This document shows positions 54,504 to 64,000 of a DNA stretch of 64,000 nt, piece after piece; within the stretch, counting starts at the first letter, position 1; the number at the start of each line of letters is the position of its first letter. The notes beneath the pieces are model-generated. The model saw only the letters and a program-made list of their open reading frames with translations. It searched no databases and was not told the DNA's origin. The stretch is taken from NCBI RefSeq assembly GCF_024496245.1, contig NZ_CP101740.1:1735501-1799500 (forward strand), in the 5' to 3' direction. Source of the stretch: Sphingomonas qomolangmaensis (GTDB lineage: Bacteria > Pseudomonadota > Alphaproteobacteria > Sphingomonadales > Sphingomonadaceae). The position numbers and the translations under genes are program-made.

Positions 54504-55994
54504 ATGACCCTCGCCCTGCGCCGCTGCCTCGTTCCGCTCATCTGCATCGCCGCCCTGCCCGCCGCCCTGCCCGCCGCCGCGCAGGAGGCCGATACCGCCG
54601 CCTATCGCGCGCAGGGACGCGCCGAGCTTGCGCGATTGAAGGCGGCGGTGCCGATCGATCGGCCGGCGCGCAACGTCATCGTCTTCATCGGCGACGGCAT
54701 GGGGGTATCGACGCTCACCGCGGCACGGATTCATCAGGGGCAGATCGCTGGCAAGGACGGCGAATCCTTCGTCACCGCGATGGACACTTTGCCCCATTCG
54801 GCGCTGGTGAAGACCTATTCGCACGACACCCAGGTCGCCGATTCGGCGCCGACCGCCACAGCGATCCTCAGCGGGGTGAAGACGCGCAACGGATCGATCG
54901 GGGTCGGCCCCGAAGCGCTCGTCACCGATTGCGCGGGCGCGCTTCGCCATGTCGTGCCGTCTTTCATCGCGCTGGCGCAGCAGCAGGGCCGCGCGACCGG
55001 GGTGATCTCGACCGCGCGGATCACCCACGCCACCCCGGCGGCGGCCTATGCGCACACCCCCGAGCGCGACTGGGAGGCCAAGCTGCCCGCCGAAGCCAAG
55101 GCGGGGGGATGCAAGGACATCGCCGCGCAGCTGGTCGAGGACAAGGTCGGATCGAAGCTCGACGTGGTGCTCGGCGGCGGCCGGCGCTATTTCCTGCCCG
55201 CGACCGCCGTCGACCCCGAATATCCCGAGGTGAAGGGCGCGCGCGACGATGGCCGCGACCTGATCGCCGAATGGCAGCGGCGCAATCGCGGCGCGCGCTA
55301 CATCACCGACACCGCCGGCTTTGCCGCGCTGGACCCCGCGCGCGACCGCAAGGTGCTCGGCCTCTTCCAGCCCGACCACATGCAATATGAAGCCGATCGC
55401 AACTGTGACAAGGCGGGCGAGCCCTCGCTAGCCGACATGACGCGGACGTCGATCGCGATGCTGTCGCGCGAGCGCCGCGGCTTTGTGCTGCTGGTCGAAG
55501 GCGGTCGGATCGATCACGCGCATCACGCCGGCAACGCGCGCCGCGCGCTCGAGGATGCGGTGGCGCTCGACCAGGCGGTCGCCGCCGCGCTTGAGGCGAC
55601 CAAGGGCACCGACACGCTGATCGTCACCACCGCCGATCACAGCCACGCCTTCGCGATGGCGGGCTATCCGGCGCGCGGCAATCCGATCCTGGGAGTCGTT
55701 GCGGGCGACGACAAGCAGCCTTCGCGCGCGCGCGACGGCAAGGGGTACACGACGCTCGGCTATGCCAACGGCCCCGGCGCGGTCGAGGGCGAACGCGCCG
55801 ATCCCGTCGCGACCGACACCACTGTGCTCGACTATAAGCAACAGGCCTTGGTGCCGCTCGGCGGCGAAACCCATGCCGGCGAGGACGTCGCGGTACGCGC
55901 GGCGGGCCCCAAGGCGCATCTGTTCAAGGGCACGATCGAACAGCACAGCATCTACTATGTGATCACCGATGCGCTTGGGGTCAGCGAAAAGTAA
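54504..55994 (+). CDS. phoA: Alkaline phosphatase
   Basis: Periplasmic alkaline phosphomonoesterase. The ATG at 54504 has AAGGAG at ideal spacing and gives 496 aa; the signal peptide is about residues 1-27 (ending PAAAQ). The first metal-ligand block is VIVFIGDGMG (58-67), the nucleophile is Ser114 in VADSAPTATA, and later metal ligands occur in VEGGRIDHAHHAG, TTADHSHAF and GGETHAGEDV. The symbol reflects family membership. It converges on the CitE-like gene with an 11-bp gap. Phosphate control is expected but not shown. Confidence 0.92.
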   Translation: MTLALRRCLVPLICIAALPAALPAAAQEADTAAYRAQGRAELARLKAAVPIDRPARNVIVFIGDGMGVSTLTAARIHQGQIAGKDGESFVTAMDTLPHSALVKTYSHDTQVADSAPTATAILSGVKTRNGSIGVGPEALVTDCAGALRHVVPSFIALAQQQGRATGVISTARITHATPAAAYAHTPERDWEAKLPAEAKAGGCKDIAAQLVEDKVGSKLDVVLGGGRRYFLPATAVDPEYPEVKGARDDGRDLIAEWQRRNRGARYITDTAGFAALDPARDRKVLGLFQPDHMQYEADRNCDKAGEPSLADMTRTSIAMLSRERRGFVLLVEGGRIDHAHHAGNARRALEDAVALDQAVAAALEATKGTDTLIVTTADHSHAFAMAGYPARGNPILGVVAGDDKQPSRARDGKGYTTLGYANGPGAVEGERADPVATDTTVLDYKQQALVPLGGETHAGEDVAVRAAGPKAHLFKGTIEQHSIYYVITDALGVSEK

Positions 55995-56004
55995 CGCCCA
56001 CCCG

Positions 56005-56844
56005 TTAAGCTTCCCCCGCCTGGGCGAGCAGCTTGCGCGCCTGCACCAGATGCGGGCGGTCGATCATCCGCCCGTCGAGCTGCAACGCCCCGGCATCGGG
56101 GGCCCCGGCAAACGCGGCGACGATCGCCCGAGCGCGCGCCACTTCGTCGGCGCTCGGGGTAAACCCTTCGTTGATAACCGCCACCTGCGCAGGATGGATC
56201 GCCATCATGCCGGTAAAGCCATCGCGCCGCGCCCGCGCGACATAAGCCGCCAGCCCCGCGCCATCGCCGATCGCGGGAAACACCGTCTCGATCGCCGCCA
56301 CCCCCGCGGCATGCGCGCCGAACAGCGTGAGCGATCGCACCATTTCATAGGGCGCGGTGTAGCCACCATCGGCATTGCGCGACGAGGTGGCACCGATCGC
56401 GGCGGGCAGATCCTCAGCCCCCCAGGTCAGCCCGATCAGCCGATCGGCGACCGCGGCATATTCACCCAGCGCAAAGATAGCGCGCGGCGTCTCGGTCGCG
56501 ATCGGCAGCACCGGCACCGCGCCCGCCCCCATCATCGCCACCAGCGCCTCGACCGATGCCGCCCCCTCGGCCTTGGGCAACATGATCGCATCGGGCCGCG
56601 CCGCGAGCACCGCCGCCAGGTCTTGCTCGGCCAGACCGCCATCGATCGGGTTGATCCGCACGATCGCAGGCACCGTCCGCTCAGCCGCCAGCCAGTCAGC
56701 CACCGCTGCGCGCGCGGTGTCCTTGCGCGCCGGCGTCACCGAATCCTCGAGGTCGAGGATGATCGCGTCGGCCCCGCTAGCCGCGGCCTTGGCGAAGCGT
56801 TCGGGCCGGTCGCCGGGCACGAACAGCAGCGAGCGCAGCCTCAT
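56005..56844 (-). CDS. HpcH/HpaI-CitE family CoA-ester lyase
   Basis: TIM-barrel lyase of the CitE type that cleaves or forms 3-hydroxyacyl-CoA C-C bonds. The start ATG (56844) overlaps the MaoC stop. Motifs: LRSLLFVPGDRPERFAKA at the N-terminus (substrate Arg), ILDLEDSV with metal-ligand Glu/Asp, MLPKAE, TETPRAIF and LTWGAEDLP. Length 279 aa is typical. Possible activities are citramalyl-, malyl- or methylmalyl-CoA lyase. It is the last gene of the leucine cluster, where an HMG-CoA lyase would be expected. Confidence 0.85.
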   Translation of the reverse strand: MRLRSLLFVPGDRPERFAKAAASGADAIILDLEDSVTPARKDTARAAVADWLAAERTVPAIVRINPIDGGLAEQDLAAVLAARPDAIMLPKAEGAASVEALVAMMGAGAVPVLPIATETPRAIFALGEYAAVADRLIGLTWGAEDLPAAIGATSSRNADGGYTAPYEMVRSLTLFGAHAAGVAAIETVFPAIGDGAGLAAYVARARRDGFTGMMAIHPAQVAVINEGFTPSADEVARARAIVAAFAGAPDAGALQLDGRMIDRPHLVQARKLLAQAGEA

Positions 56845-57292
56845 GCCGGTGCCCGCAGCAGCAGCGCGGTCCGCAGGCATTCGCACACCACCTGGTCGCG
56901 CTGGTTCAGCATCCGGTGGCCGAAGGTCACGATCCCCGCCTCGGGCCGCGAGCGGCTGTCCTTCAGCGCGACGATCTCGGTCTCGGCACGCAAGGTGTCG
57001 CCCAGGAACACCGGCGAGGGCATCACCAATTTGTCATAGCCAAGGTTCGCGACGAGCGTCCCCAGCGTCGTGTCGCCCACCGACAACCCGACCATCAGCG
57101 CGAAGGTGAAGGTGCCGTTGACCAGGATCTGCCCGAACTCCGAAGCGCGCGCCGCCTCGGCATCGAGGTGCAAGGGCTGCGGGTTGTGCGTCATGACGGT
57201 GAACAGCAGATTGTCGGTCTCGGTCACCGTCCGGCGGATGTCGTGGACGATCCGGTCGCCGACATACCACTGGTCGAAATAGCGCCCCGCCA

Positions 57293-57296
<4 letters not shown>
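56841..57296 (-). CDS. MaoC family enoyl-CoA hydratase/dehydratase
   Basis: Single hot-dog-fold hydratase, 151 aa, acting on enoyl-CoA. The hydratase-2 type motif lies in THNPQPLHLDAEAA (His43, Asp45), followed by FGQILVNGTFTFALMVGL. The GTG start overlaps the mccA stop; an adjacent ATG at 57293 is the alternative. Together with the CitE-like lyase it resembles the mesaconyl/methylmalyl-CoA gene pairs. In this operon it could hydrate 3-methylglutaconyl-CoA, since no crotonase-family hydratase gene is present. Confidence 0.85.
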
Positions 57297-59164
<1,868 letters not shown>

Positions 59165-59183
59165 GATATCTACCTAAATCCCA

Positions 59184-60785
59184 TCACATCCGGAACACGC
59201 CGAAGCTTGCGCGCTGCGGCACCGGGGCGTTCAAACATGCCGCGAACGCCAGCCCCAGCACGTCGCGGGTCTGCGCCGGATCGATGATCCCGTCGTCCCA
59301 CAGCCGCGCGGTCGCGTAATAGGGGCTGCCCTCGGCCTCATAGGTCGCGCGCACCGGGGCCTTGAAGGCTTCGGCCTCTTCGTCGGACCAGGTCGCGGCG
59401 TCGCGGTGAACCGTCGCCAGTACGCTCGCCGCCTGCTCGCCGCCCATCACGCTGATCCGGCTGTTGGGCCAGGAAAACAGGAAGCGCGGGCTGTAGGCGC
59501 GGCCGCACATGCCGTAATTGCCCGCGCCGAAGCTGCCGCCGATCAGCACCGTCACCTTGGGCACGCTGGCTGTCGCGACCGCGGTCACGAGCTTGGCACC
59601 ATGCTTGGCGATCCCTTCGGCCTCATATTTGCCGCCGACCATGAAGCCGCTGATGTTCTGGAGGAACAGCAACGGCACCCGTCGCTGGCACGCCAGTTCG
59701 ATGAAGTGCGCGCCCTTGACCGCGCTTTCGCTGAACAGCACGCCGTTATTGGCCAGGATCGCGACCGGCATCCCGTGGATATGCGCGAAACCGCACACCA
59801 GCGTGGTGCCGTACAGCGCCTTGAACTCATGAAATTCCGACGCATCGACCAGCCGCGCGATCACCTCGCGCACGTCATAGGGCGCCCGCACATCGTCGGG
59901 AACGATGCCATACAGCTCGGCGGGGTCGTATTTCGGCGGCACCGGCATGCGCAAATTCACGTCGGGCACTGCATCGGGCGCGAGCGTCGACACGATGTCG
60001 CGCACGATCGTTAGCGCATGCGCGTCATCCTCGGCGACATGGTCGACCACGCCCGATCGCCGCCCGTGGAGGTCGCCGCCACCCAGATCCTCGGCGCTGA
60101 TGACCTCGCCGGTCGCTGCCTGCACCAGCGGCGGGCCGGCGAGGAAGATCGTGCCCTGCCCGCGCACGATGACGCTTTCGTCGGACATCGCGGGCACATA
60201 GGCGCCGCCCGCGGTGCAGCTTCCCATCACGCACGCGACCTGCGCGATCCCCGCCGCGCTCATATTCGCCTGGTTGAAGAAGATGCGCCCGAAATGGTCG
60301 CGATCGGGAAACACCTCGGCCTGGTTGGGCAGGTTCGCGCCGCCCGAATCAACCAGGTAGATGCACGGCAGCCGGTTCGCCTCGGCGATCTCCTGCGCGC
60401 GCAGATGCTTCTTCACCGTCATCGGGAAGTACGTTCCGCCCTTCACCGTGGTGTCGTTGCACACGATCATCGCCTGCCGCCCCGATACCCGGCCGATCCC
60501 CGCGATCACGCCGGCGCCGGGCACTTCGTCGCCATACAGCCCGTTCGCCGCCAACTGCCCGATCTCAAGGAAAGGACTGCCCGCGTCGAGCAGATGCTCG
60601 ACCCGATCACGCGGCAGCAGCTTGCCGCGCGCGGTGTGCTTGTCGCGCGCGCGTTCCGGCCCGCCCTGCGCCGCCTCGGCGACACGCGTCCGAAGGTCAT
60701 CGGCAAGCGCGCGGTTATGCGCGGCACGGGCGACGAACTCCGGCGTGTCGGTCGCGATCGCCGAGGTAAGAACAGGCGCGCTCAT
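59184..60785 (-). CDS. Methylcrotonyl-CoA carboxylase beta (carboxyltransferase) subunit
   Basis: Carboxyltransferase that moves CO2 from biotin to 3-methylcrotonyl-CoA. The 533-aa protein (ATG at 60785, seven bases after GGAGG; another ATG six bases upstream is possible) has the two crotonase-fold domains. Motifs include [20 protein letters not shown] (first oxyanion site), [15 protein letters not shown] and [20 protein letters not shown] (second site), typical of MccB. It sits between isovaleryl-CoA dehydrogenase and the alpha subunit. Its ribosome-binding site is supplied by the end of a GC-rich repeat. Confidence 0.93.
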   Translation of the reverse strand: MSAPVLTSAIATDTPEFVARAAHNRALADDLRTRVAEAAQGGPERARDKHTARGKLLPRDRVEHLLDAGSPFLEIGQLAANGLYGDEVPGAGVIAGIGRVSGRQAMIVCNDTTVKGGTYFPMTVKKHLRAQEIAEANRLPCIYLVDSGGANLPNQAEVFPDRDHFGRIFFNQANMSAAGIAQVACVMGSCTAGGAYVPAMSDESVIVRGQGTIFLAGPPLVQAATGEVISAEDLGGGDLHGRRSGVVDHVAEDDAHALTIVRDIVSTLAPDAVPDVNLRMPVPPKYDPAELYGIVPDDVRAPYDVREVIARLVDASEFHEFKALYGTTLVCGFAHIHGMPVAILANNGVLFSESAVKGAHFIELACQRRVPLLFLQNISGFMVGGKYEAEGIAKHGAKLVTAVATASVPKVTVLIGGSFGAGNYGMCGRAYSPRFLFSWPNSRISVMGGEQAASVLATVHRDAATWSDEEAEAFKAPVRATYEAEGSPYYATARLWDDGIIDPAQTRDVLGLAFAACLNAPVPQRASFGVFRM

Positions 60786-60790
60786 CGGCA

Positions 60791-60920
60791 TTCCTCCCCC
60801 GCAGGGGGAGGGGGACCGCCAGCGAAGCTGGTGGTGGAGGGGGCTGGCAACGAGCGGTTTCGCCGATGGCGACCCCCCTCCACCATGCTACGCATGGTCC
60901 CCCTCCCCCTGCGGGGGAGG
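60791..60920. repeat. Paired G/C-rich palindromic repeat between ivd and mccB
   Basis: Inverted copies at 60791-60844 (TCCTCCCCCGCAGGGGGAGG... GGTGGAGGGGGC) and 60872-60920 (CCCCCCTCCACCATG... CCCTGCGGGGGAGGA). The CCCCCTGCGGGGG hairpin is nearly perfect. The left end overlaps the mccB ribosome-binding site. Confidence 0.78.
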
Positions 60921-60924
60921 ATCT

Positions 60925-62076
60925 TCACGCCCCCGCTCCGATCAGCTCGCGGCCGATCAGCATCCGCCGAATCTCGTTGGTCCCGGCGCCGATATCGAGC
61001 AGCTTGGCATCGCGCAGGAAGCGCTCGACCGGCCAGTCCTTGGTATAGCCAGCCCCGCCCAGCGCCTGCACCGCCTCGCCCGCGACCCGAAACGCGTTCT
61101 CGCTCGCCAGGAGGATCGCGCCCGCCGCATCGAAGCGCGTCGTCCGCCCCGCATCACATGACTTGGCGACCGCATAGACATAAGCGCGCGCCGAATTGAG
61201 CGCGACATACATGTCGGCGATCTTGGCCTGCACCAACTGGAACGAGCCGATCGCCGCGCCGAACTGCCGCCGCTCGCGGACATAGGGCAGCACGACGTCG
61301 AGGCAGGCCTGCATGATCCCGAGCTGGATCCCCGCGAGCACGGTGCGTTCGTAATCAAGCCCTGACATCAGCACCCCGACGCCGCCATTTTCGGGGCCCA
61401 TCACATTTTGCTCGGGGACCATGCAATCGGTGAAGACCAGTTCGGCGGTGGGGCTGCCGCGCATCCCCATCTTGTCGATCTTCTGGCCGATCGCGAAGCC
61501 CGCCATGTCCTTTTCGATCAGGAAGGTGGTGATCCCGCGCGATCCCTCGCCGGTCTTGGCATAGACCACCAACGTGTCGGCATAGGGCGCGTTGGTGATC
61601 CAGAACTTCGTGCCGTTGAGCACATAGCCGCCCGCCACGCGCTCGGCCTTCAGCTTCATCGACACCACGTCCGATCCGGCCCCCGCCTCGGACATCGCCA
61701 GCGATCCGACATGCTCGCCCGAAATCAGCTTGGGGAGATATTTCGCCTTCTGCTCGGCATTGCCCCAGCGCGCGATCTGATTGATGCACAGGTTCGAATG
61801 CGCGCCGTAGCTCAGGCCCACCGACGCCGATGCGCGGCTGACCTCCTCGCACGCGATCACATGTTCGAGATAGCCGAGCCCCAGCCCGCCATCCGCCTCG
61901 GCAACGGTAATCCCGTGCAGCCCGAGCGCACCCATTTCGGGCCACAGCTCGCGCGGGAACCAGTCATAGGCGTCGACGCGCGCGGCGATCGGCATGATCC
62001 GGTCGGTCGCGAACCGCTGGGTGCTGTCGCGGATCATGTCGGCATTTTCGCCGAGCGCGAAATCGAAACTGGCCAT
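60925..62076 (-). CDS. ivd: Isovaleryl-CoA dehydrogenase
   Basis: FAD-dependent acyl-CoA dehydrogenase oxidising isovaleryl-CoA to 3-methylcrotonyl-CoA in leucine breakdown. The catalytic base Glu243 is in LMSGLDYERTVLAG, the position specific to isovaleryl-CoA dehydrogenases and absent from short-chain enzymes. FAD/acyl motifs AMSEAGAGSDVVSMK and LGGAGYTKDWPVERFLRDAKLLDIGAGTNEI are intact. Length 383 aa is normal. It is first in the operon, divergent from a LysR regulator, and passes its product to MccAB. Confidence 0.93.
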   Translation of the reverse strand: MASFDFALGENADMIRDSTQRFATDRIMPIAARVDAYDWFPRELWPEMGALGLHGITVAEADGGLGLGYLEHVIACEEVSRASASVGLSYGAHSNLCINQIARWGNAEQKAKYLPKLISGEHVGSLAMSEAGAGSDVVSMKLKAERVAGGYVLNGTKFWITNAPYADTLVVYAKTGEGSRGITTFLIEKDMAGFAIGQKIDKMGMRGSPTAELVFTDCMVPEQNVMGPENGGVGVLMSGLDYERTVLAGIQLGIMQACLDVVLPYVRERRQFGAAIGSFQLVQAKIADMYVALNSARAYVYAVAKSCDAGRTTRFDAAGAILLASENAFRVAGEAVQALGGAGYTKDWPVERFLRDAKLLDIGAGTNEIRRMLIGRELIGAGA

Positions 62077-62149
62077 GGCTCTCTCCTATTTACACCGCTT
62101 CTAGCCGATTTCGAGCTGCGACAGAAATTGAAGCTTCGCGCCCCATGCT

Positions 62150-62164
62150 ATAGATGACGTCTAT
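62150..62164. promoter_or_regulatory. LysR-type dyad (ATAG-N7-CTAT) at lysR start
   Basis: ATAGATGACGTCTAT, a T-N11-A class dyad with 5-bp arms in the divergent ivd/lysR gap, overlapping the proposed lysR start codons. The ATAG-N7-CTAT form is that of OxyR half-sites. It is probably an autoregulatory or ivd-operon site; only one copy is seen. Confidence 0.35.
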
Positions 62165-63029
62165 GATCGACCGCTATCAGCTTCGCTATTTCCTCGCAGT
62201 GGTCGATCACGGCAATTTCTCGCGCGCCGCCACCAATTGCCATGTGTCGCAGCCGACCTTGTCCGCCGGCATCGCGAAGCTCGAACGCTTCCTTGGCACC
62301 CCCCTGTTCCTGCGATCGAGCCAGCGGGTCGAACTGACCAGCGCGGGCACGCGCTTCCTCGATCATGCGCGGCGAATCGAAAGCGAGTTCAACCTGGCGC
62401 TGCAGGCCGCCACCGCCGCGACCGATCGCGCGGTGCTGCGCGTCGGGATGCTGCGCAGCGTCCCCGGAGCGCTGGTCGCGGGCGCGATCGCGGGCATGCT
62501 CGCGATCGACCCCGACGCGCGGGTCGAGCTCGTCGGTGGCAGCGAGCGCGAACTGATCGGCCATGTCGCGCGCGGGCGGGTCGATTGCGCGGTCACCTTG
62601 GTGGGGCGCGGCGGCGACCGGTTCCTCGATGAGCCGCTGATCGACGAAGGCTATGCGCTCGCGCTCCCCGCCACGCACCCGCTGGCGGGCGAAGCGGTGA
62701 TCGAGGCCGAGGCGCTCGCCGCCGAGGTGATGATCGTCCGCCGCCATTGCGAGGCACTCTCCGAAACCAGCCGCCACTTTACCGAACGCGGGGTGCGCCC
62801 GCATTTCGCCTATCGATCGACCAATGACGAGCGCGTGCTCGCGATGATCGCCGGGGGGCTGGGACTGACGGTGATGCCCGACGCCTATGTCGCGGCCGGC
62901 GTCGCCCGGCCCAAGCTCGCCGGGTTCAAGCTGCGCCGATCGATCGGGCTGATCTACGCCGCCAATGCCGAGGGGCTCGCCACCACCCCGCCCGCCTTCG
63001 TCGCCGCGCTGCGAAAGCATCTGGGCTGA
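62154..63029 (+). CDS. LysR-family transcriptional regulator
   Basis: DNA-binding regulator, 291 aa. The winged helix (residues about 7-66) reads YFLAVVDHGNFSRAATNCHVSQPTLSAGIAKLE, close to the OxyR/CysB branch. The effector domain spans about 92-290. Cys199 in VRRHCEALSETSRHFTERG lies where OxyR has its peroxide-sensing cysteine, but the partner position is His. An ATG nine bases downstream (62163) is an equally good start. It is divergent from the isovaleryl-CoA dehydrogenase operon with a 77-bp gap, so it probably controls leucine catabolism. The effector is unknown. Confidence 0.87.
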   Translation: MTSMIDRYQLRYFLAVVDHGNFSRAATNCHVSQPTLSAGIAKLERFLGTPLFLRSSQRVELTSAGTRFLDHARRIESEFNLALQAATAATDRAVLRVGMLRSVPGALVAGAIAGMLAIDPDARVELVGGSERELIGHVARGRVDCAVTLVGRGGDRFLDEPLIDEGYALALPATHPLAGEAVIEAEALAAEVMIVRRHCEALSETSRHFTERGVRPHFAYRSTNDERVLAMIAGGLGLTVMPDAYVAAGVARPKLAGFKLRRSIGLIYAANAEGLATTPPAFVAALRKHLG

Positions 63030-63084
63030 CGATTTCGTGCGCTTCCCCCTGCACGTTGCGCACCGCGGCCCCATATCGGTGGGG

Positions 63085-63963
63085 ATGCCAGCCCCCACCC
63101 CGCTCCGCTTGGCCGATATCGGCTCGGGTCCCGCCGCGCTGCTGCGGCGGCAGATGATCGGTCAGGTGCGCGCCGTCTTTAACGACCAGGCCAAGGGCGA
63201 GCGCCCGGTGATGCGATCGGACAACGCGCTGTTCGACCCGGGCACGCCGATCTGGCGCGTGCATGGCGACGTCACCAGCATGATGGTCGGCGGAGTCGCC
63301 GCGCTGTTGCTCCAGATGCTCCACCCCGCCGCGCTTGCCGGGGTGTGGGACCATTCGAATTTCCGCGACGACATGCTCGGCCGCCTGCGCCGCACCGCGC
63401 GCTTCATCGCGGTGACCACTTATGGCGACCGTGTCGACGCCGAGGCCGCGATGGCGCGGGTACGTCGAATCCACGATCATGTCGGCGGCACGCTGGCCGA
63501 TGGCACCCCCTATCGCGCGGGTGATCCGCATCTGCTGGCATGGGTGCATGTCGCCGAAGCGATCGGCTTCCTCGATGCGTGGCAGAAATTCGGATCGAAG
63601 CCGCTCACCCGCCCCGAACAGGACCGCTATTTCGCGCAGTTCGCACAGATTGCGCGCGCGCTGGGTGCTGATCCGGTGCCCGAAACCCGCGCCGCCGCCG
63701 ATGCGCTGTTGCTGTCCTATCGAAGCGAGTTGCGCGTCGATGCGCGGACGCGCGAGGTTTCGCGGCTGATCCTGTCGCAGCCGCCGCGCTCGGCGGTCGC
63801 GGGACCCGTGCAGGCGATGCTGCTGCAGGCGGCGGTCGACCTGCTGCCGCCCTGGGCGGCGGCGATGCACGGCCTGCCGACCTCGCGGATGCGCCGACCG
63901 CTGGTGTCGGGGACGACTACCGGGGTCGCACGGGCGCTACGCTGGGCCTTCGCGACCGCCTGA
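63085..63963 (+). CDS. DUF2236 / MpaB-like oxygenase family protein
   Basis: All-helical protein of the DUF2236 family, which includes the heme-dependent latex-clearing protein and MpaB; function here unknown. Characteristic block: LLLQMLHPAALAGVWDHSNFRDDMLGRLRRTARFIAVTTYGD (about residues 61-102 from the ATG at 63085), containing the conserved His-Pro and the DHS motif. A second histidine pair lies in WVHVAEAIGFLDA. The start is uncertain; in-frame codons exist upstream towards the lysR stop. It is in the same direction as lysR, 55 bp behind it. Confidence 0.75.
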   Translation: MPAPTPLRLADIGSGPAALLRRQMIGQVRAVFNDQAKGERPVMRSDNALFDPGTPIWRVHGDVTSMMVGGVAALLLQMLHPAALAGVWDHSNFRDDMLGRLRRTARFIAVTTYGDRVDAEAAMARVRRIHDHVGGTLADGTPYRAGDPHLLAWVHVAEAIGFLDAWQKFGSKPLTRPEQDRYFAQFAQIARALGADPVPETRAAADALLLSYRSELRVDARTREVSRLILSQPPRSAVAGPVQAMLLQAAVDLLPPWAAAMHGLPTSRMRRPLVSGTTTGVARALRWAFATA

Positions 63964-64000
63964 CCCGTGCGATCAGGCCGCCGCCGGCAGCGTCGTCCAG

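Noticed and set aside
63974..64000. Possible 3' end of a minus-strand gene (in-frame TGA with WTTLPAAA-like tail)
   Set aside because: Only about eight codons are visible at the window edge, too few to support a call.

Overview
The window is high-GC, very densely packed DNA. Genes are mostly coupled by ATGA, GTGA or TGATG overlaps. The protein types point to an alphaproteobacterium of the Sphingomonadales (Sphingomonas or Novosphingobium type): an outer-membrane TonB-dependent receptor with no SusD partner, a Caulobacter-style oxidative xylose pathway, a Novosphingobium-type mannonate dehydratase, a fused ThiS-ThiG, and families of GC-rich palindromic intergenic repeats. This is inferred from sequence character, not from a database search. 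No rRNA, tRNA, CRISPR array, insertion sequence or phage genes were seen.

Region 1 (1-23.2 kb) is a glucuronoxylan utilisation island. Polymer attack: a GH10 endoxylanase (cut by the window edge), GH43, GH3, a GH9-family enzyme and a GH67 alpha-glucuronidase. Sugar handling: a XylE-type xylose/H+ symporter and a Weimberg-type oxidative route (xylose dehydrogenase, xylonolactonase, xylonate dehydratase, 2-keto-3-deoxyxylonate dehydratase, ketoglutarate semialdehyde dehydrogenase). The glucuronate side-chain branch has mannonate dehydratase and a hexuronate transporter. A LacI-type regulator sits in the middle. Six copies of a 14-bp palindrome of the form TGATAGCGCTATCA, plus one weaker relative, lie in front of nearly every transcription unit, so the whole island looks like one regulon.

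Region 2 (23.3-29.9 kb) is a TonB-dependent receptor carrying the same operator, followed by a coupled SapC-like / Cupin_8 (JmjC-like) / flavin tryptophan-halogenase-like trio. A paralogous Cupin_8 gene lies inside the xylan island. The biochemical role of this module is not known to me; it is the best candidate for an undescribed system here.

Region 3 (29.9-36.3 kb): a split 3-oxoacid CoA-transferase (ScoA/ScoB) with a lipoprotein acid phosphatase gene between its subunits, a lipoprotein esterase, an aspartyl-hydroxylase-like protein, a TPP-dependent enzyme and a CsbD stress protein. Region 4 (36.4-51.3 kb) is mostly housekeeping: ThiS-ThiG, AroQ, AccB-AccC, PurL, Bfd-Bfr, an orphan Hpt protein, a TusA-like protein, Der, BamB, a YfgM-like protein, PanB and a YffB-like protein. 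Region 5 (51.5-56 kb): an esterase, a PadR regulator coupled to a membrane protein with SEDS-like (RodA/FtsW) signatures, and an alkaline phosphatase.

Region 6 (56-63.9 kb) is a leucine/isovalerate catabolic operon (isovaleryl-CoA dehydrogenase, methylcrotonyl-CoA carboxylase beta and alpha, MaoC hydratase, CitE-like lyase), divergent from a LysR regulator. A DUF2236/MpaB oxygenase-like gene ends the window. The acetoacetate expected from leucine would be activated by the ScoAB transferase of region 3.
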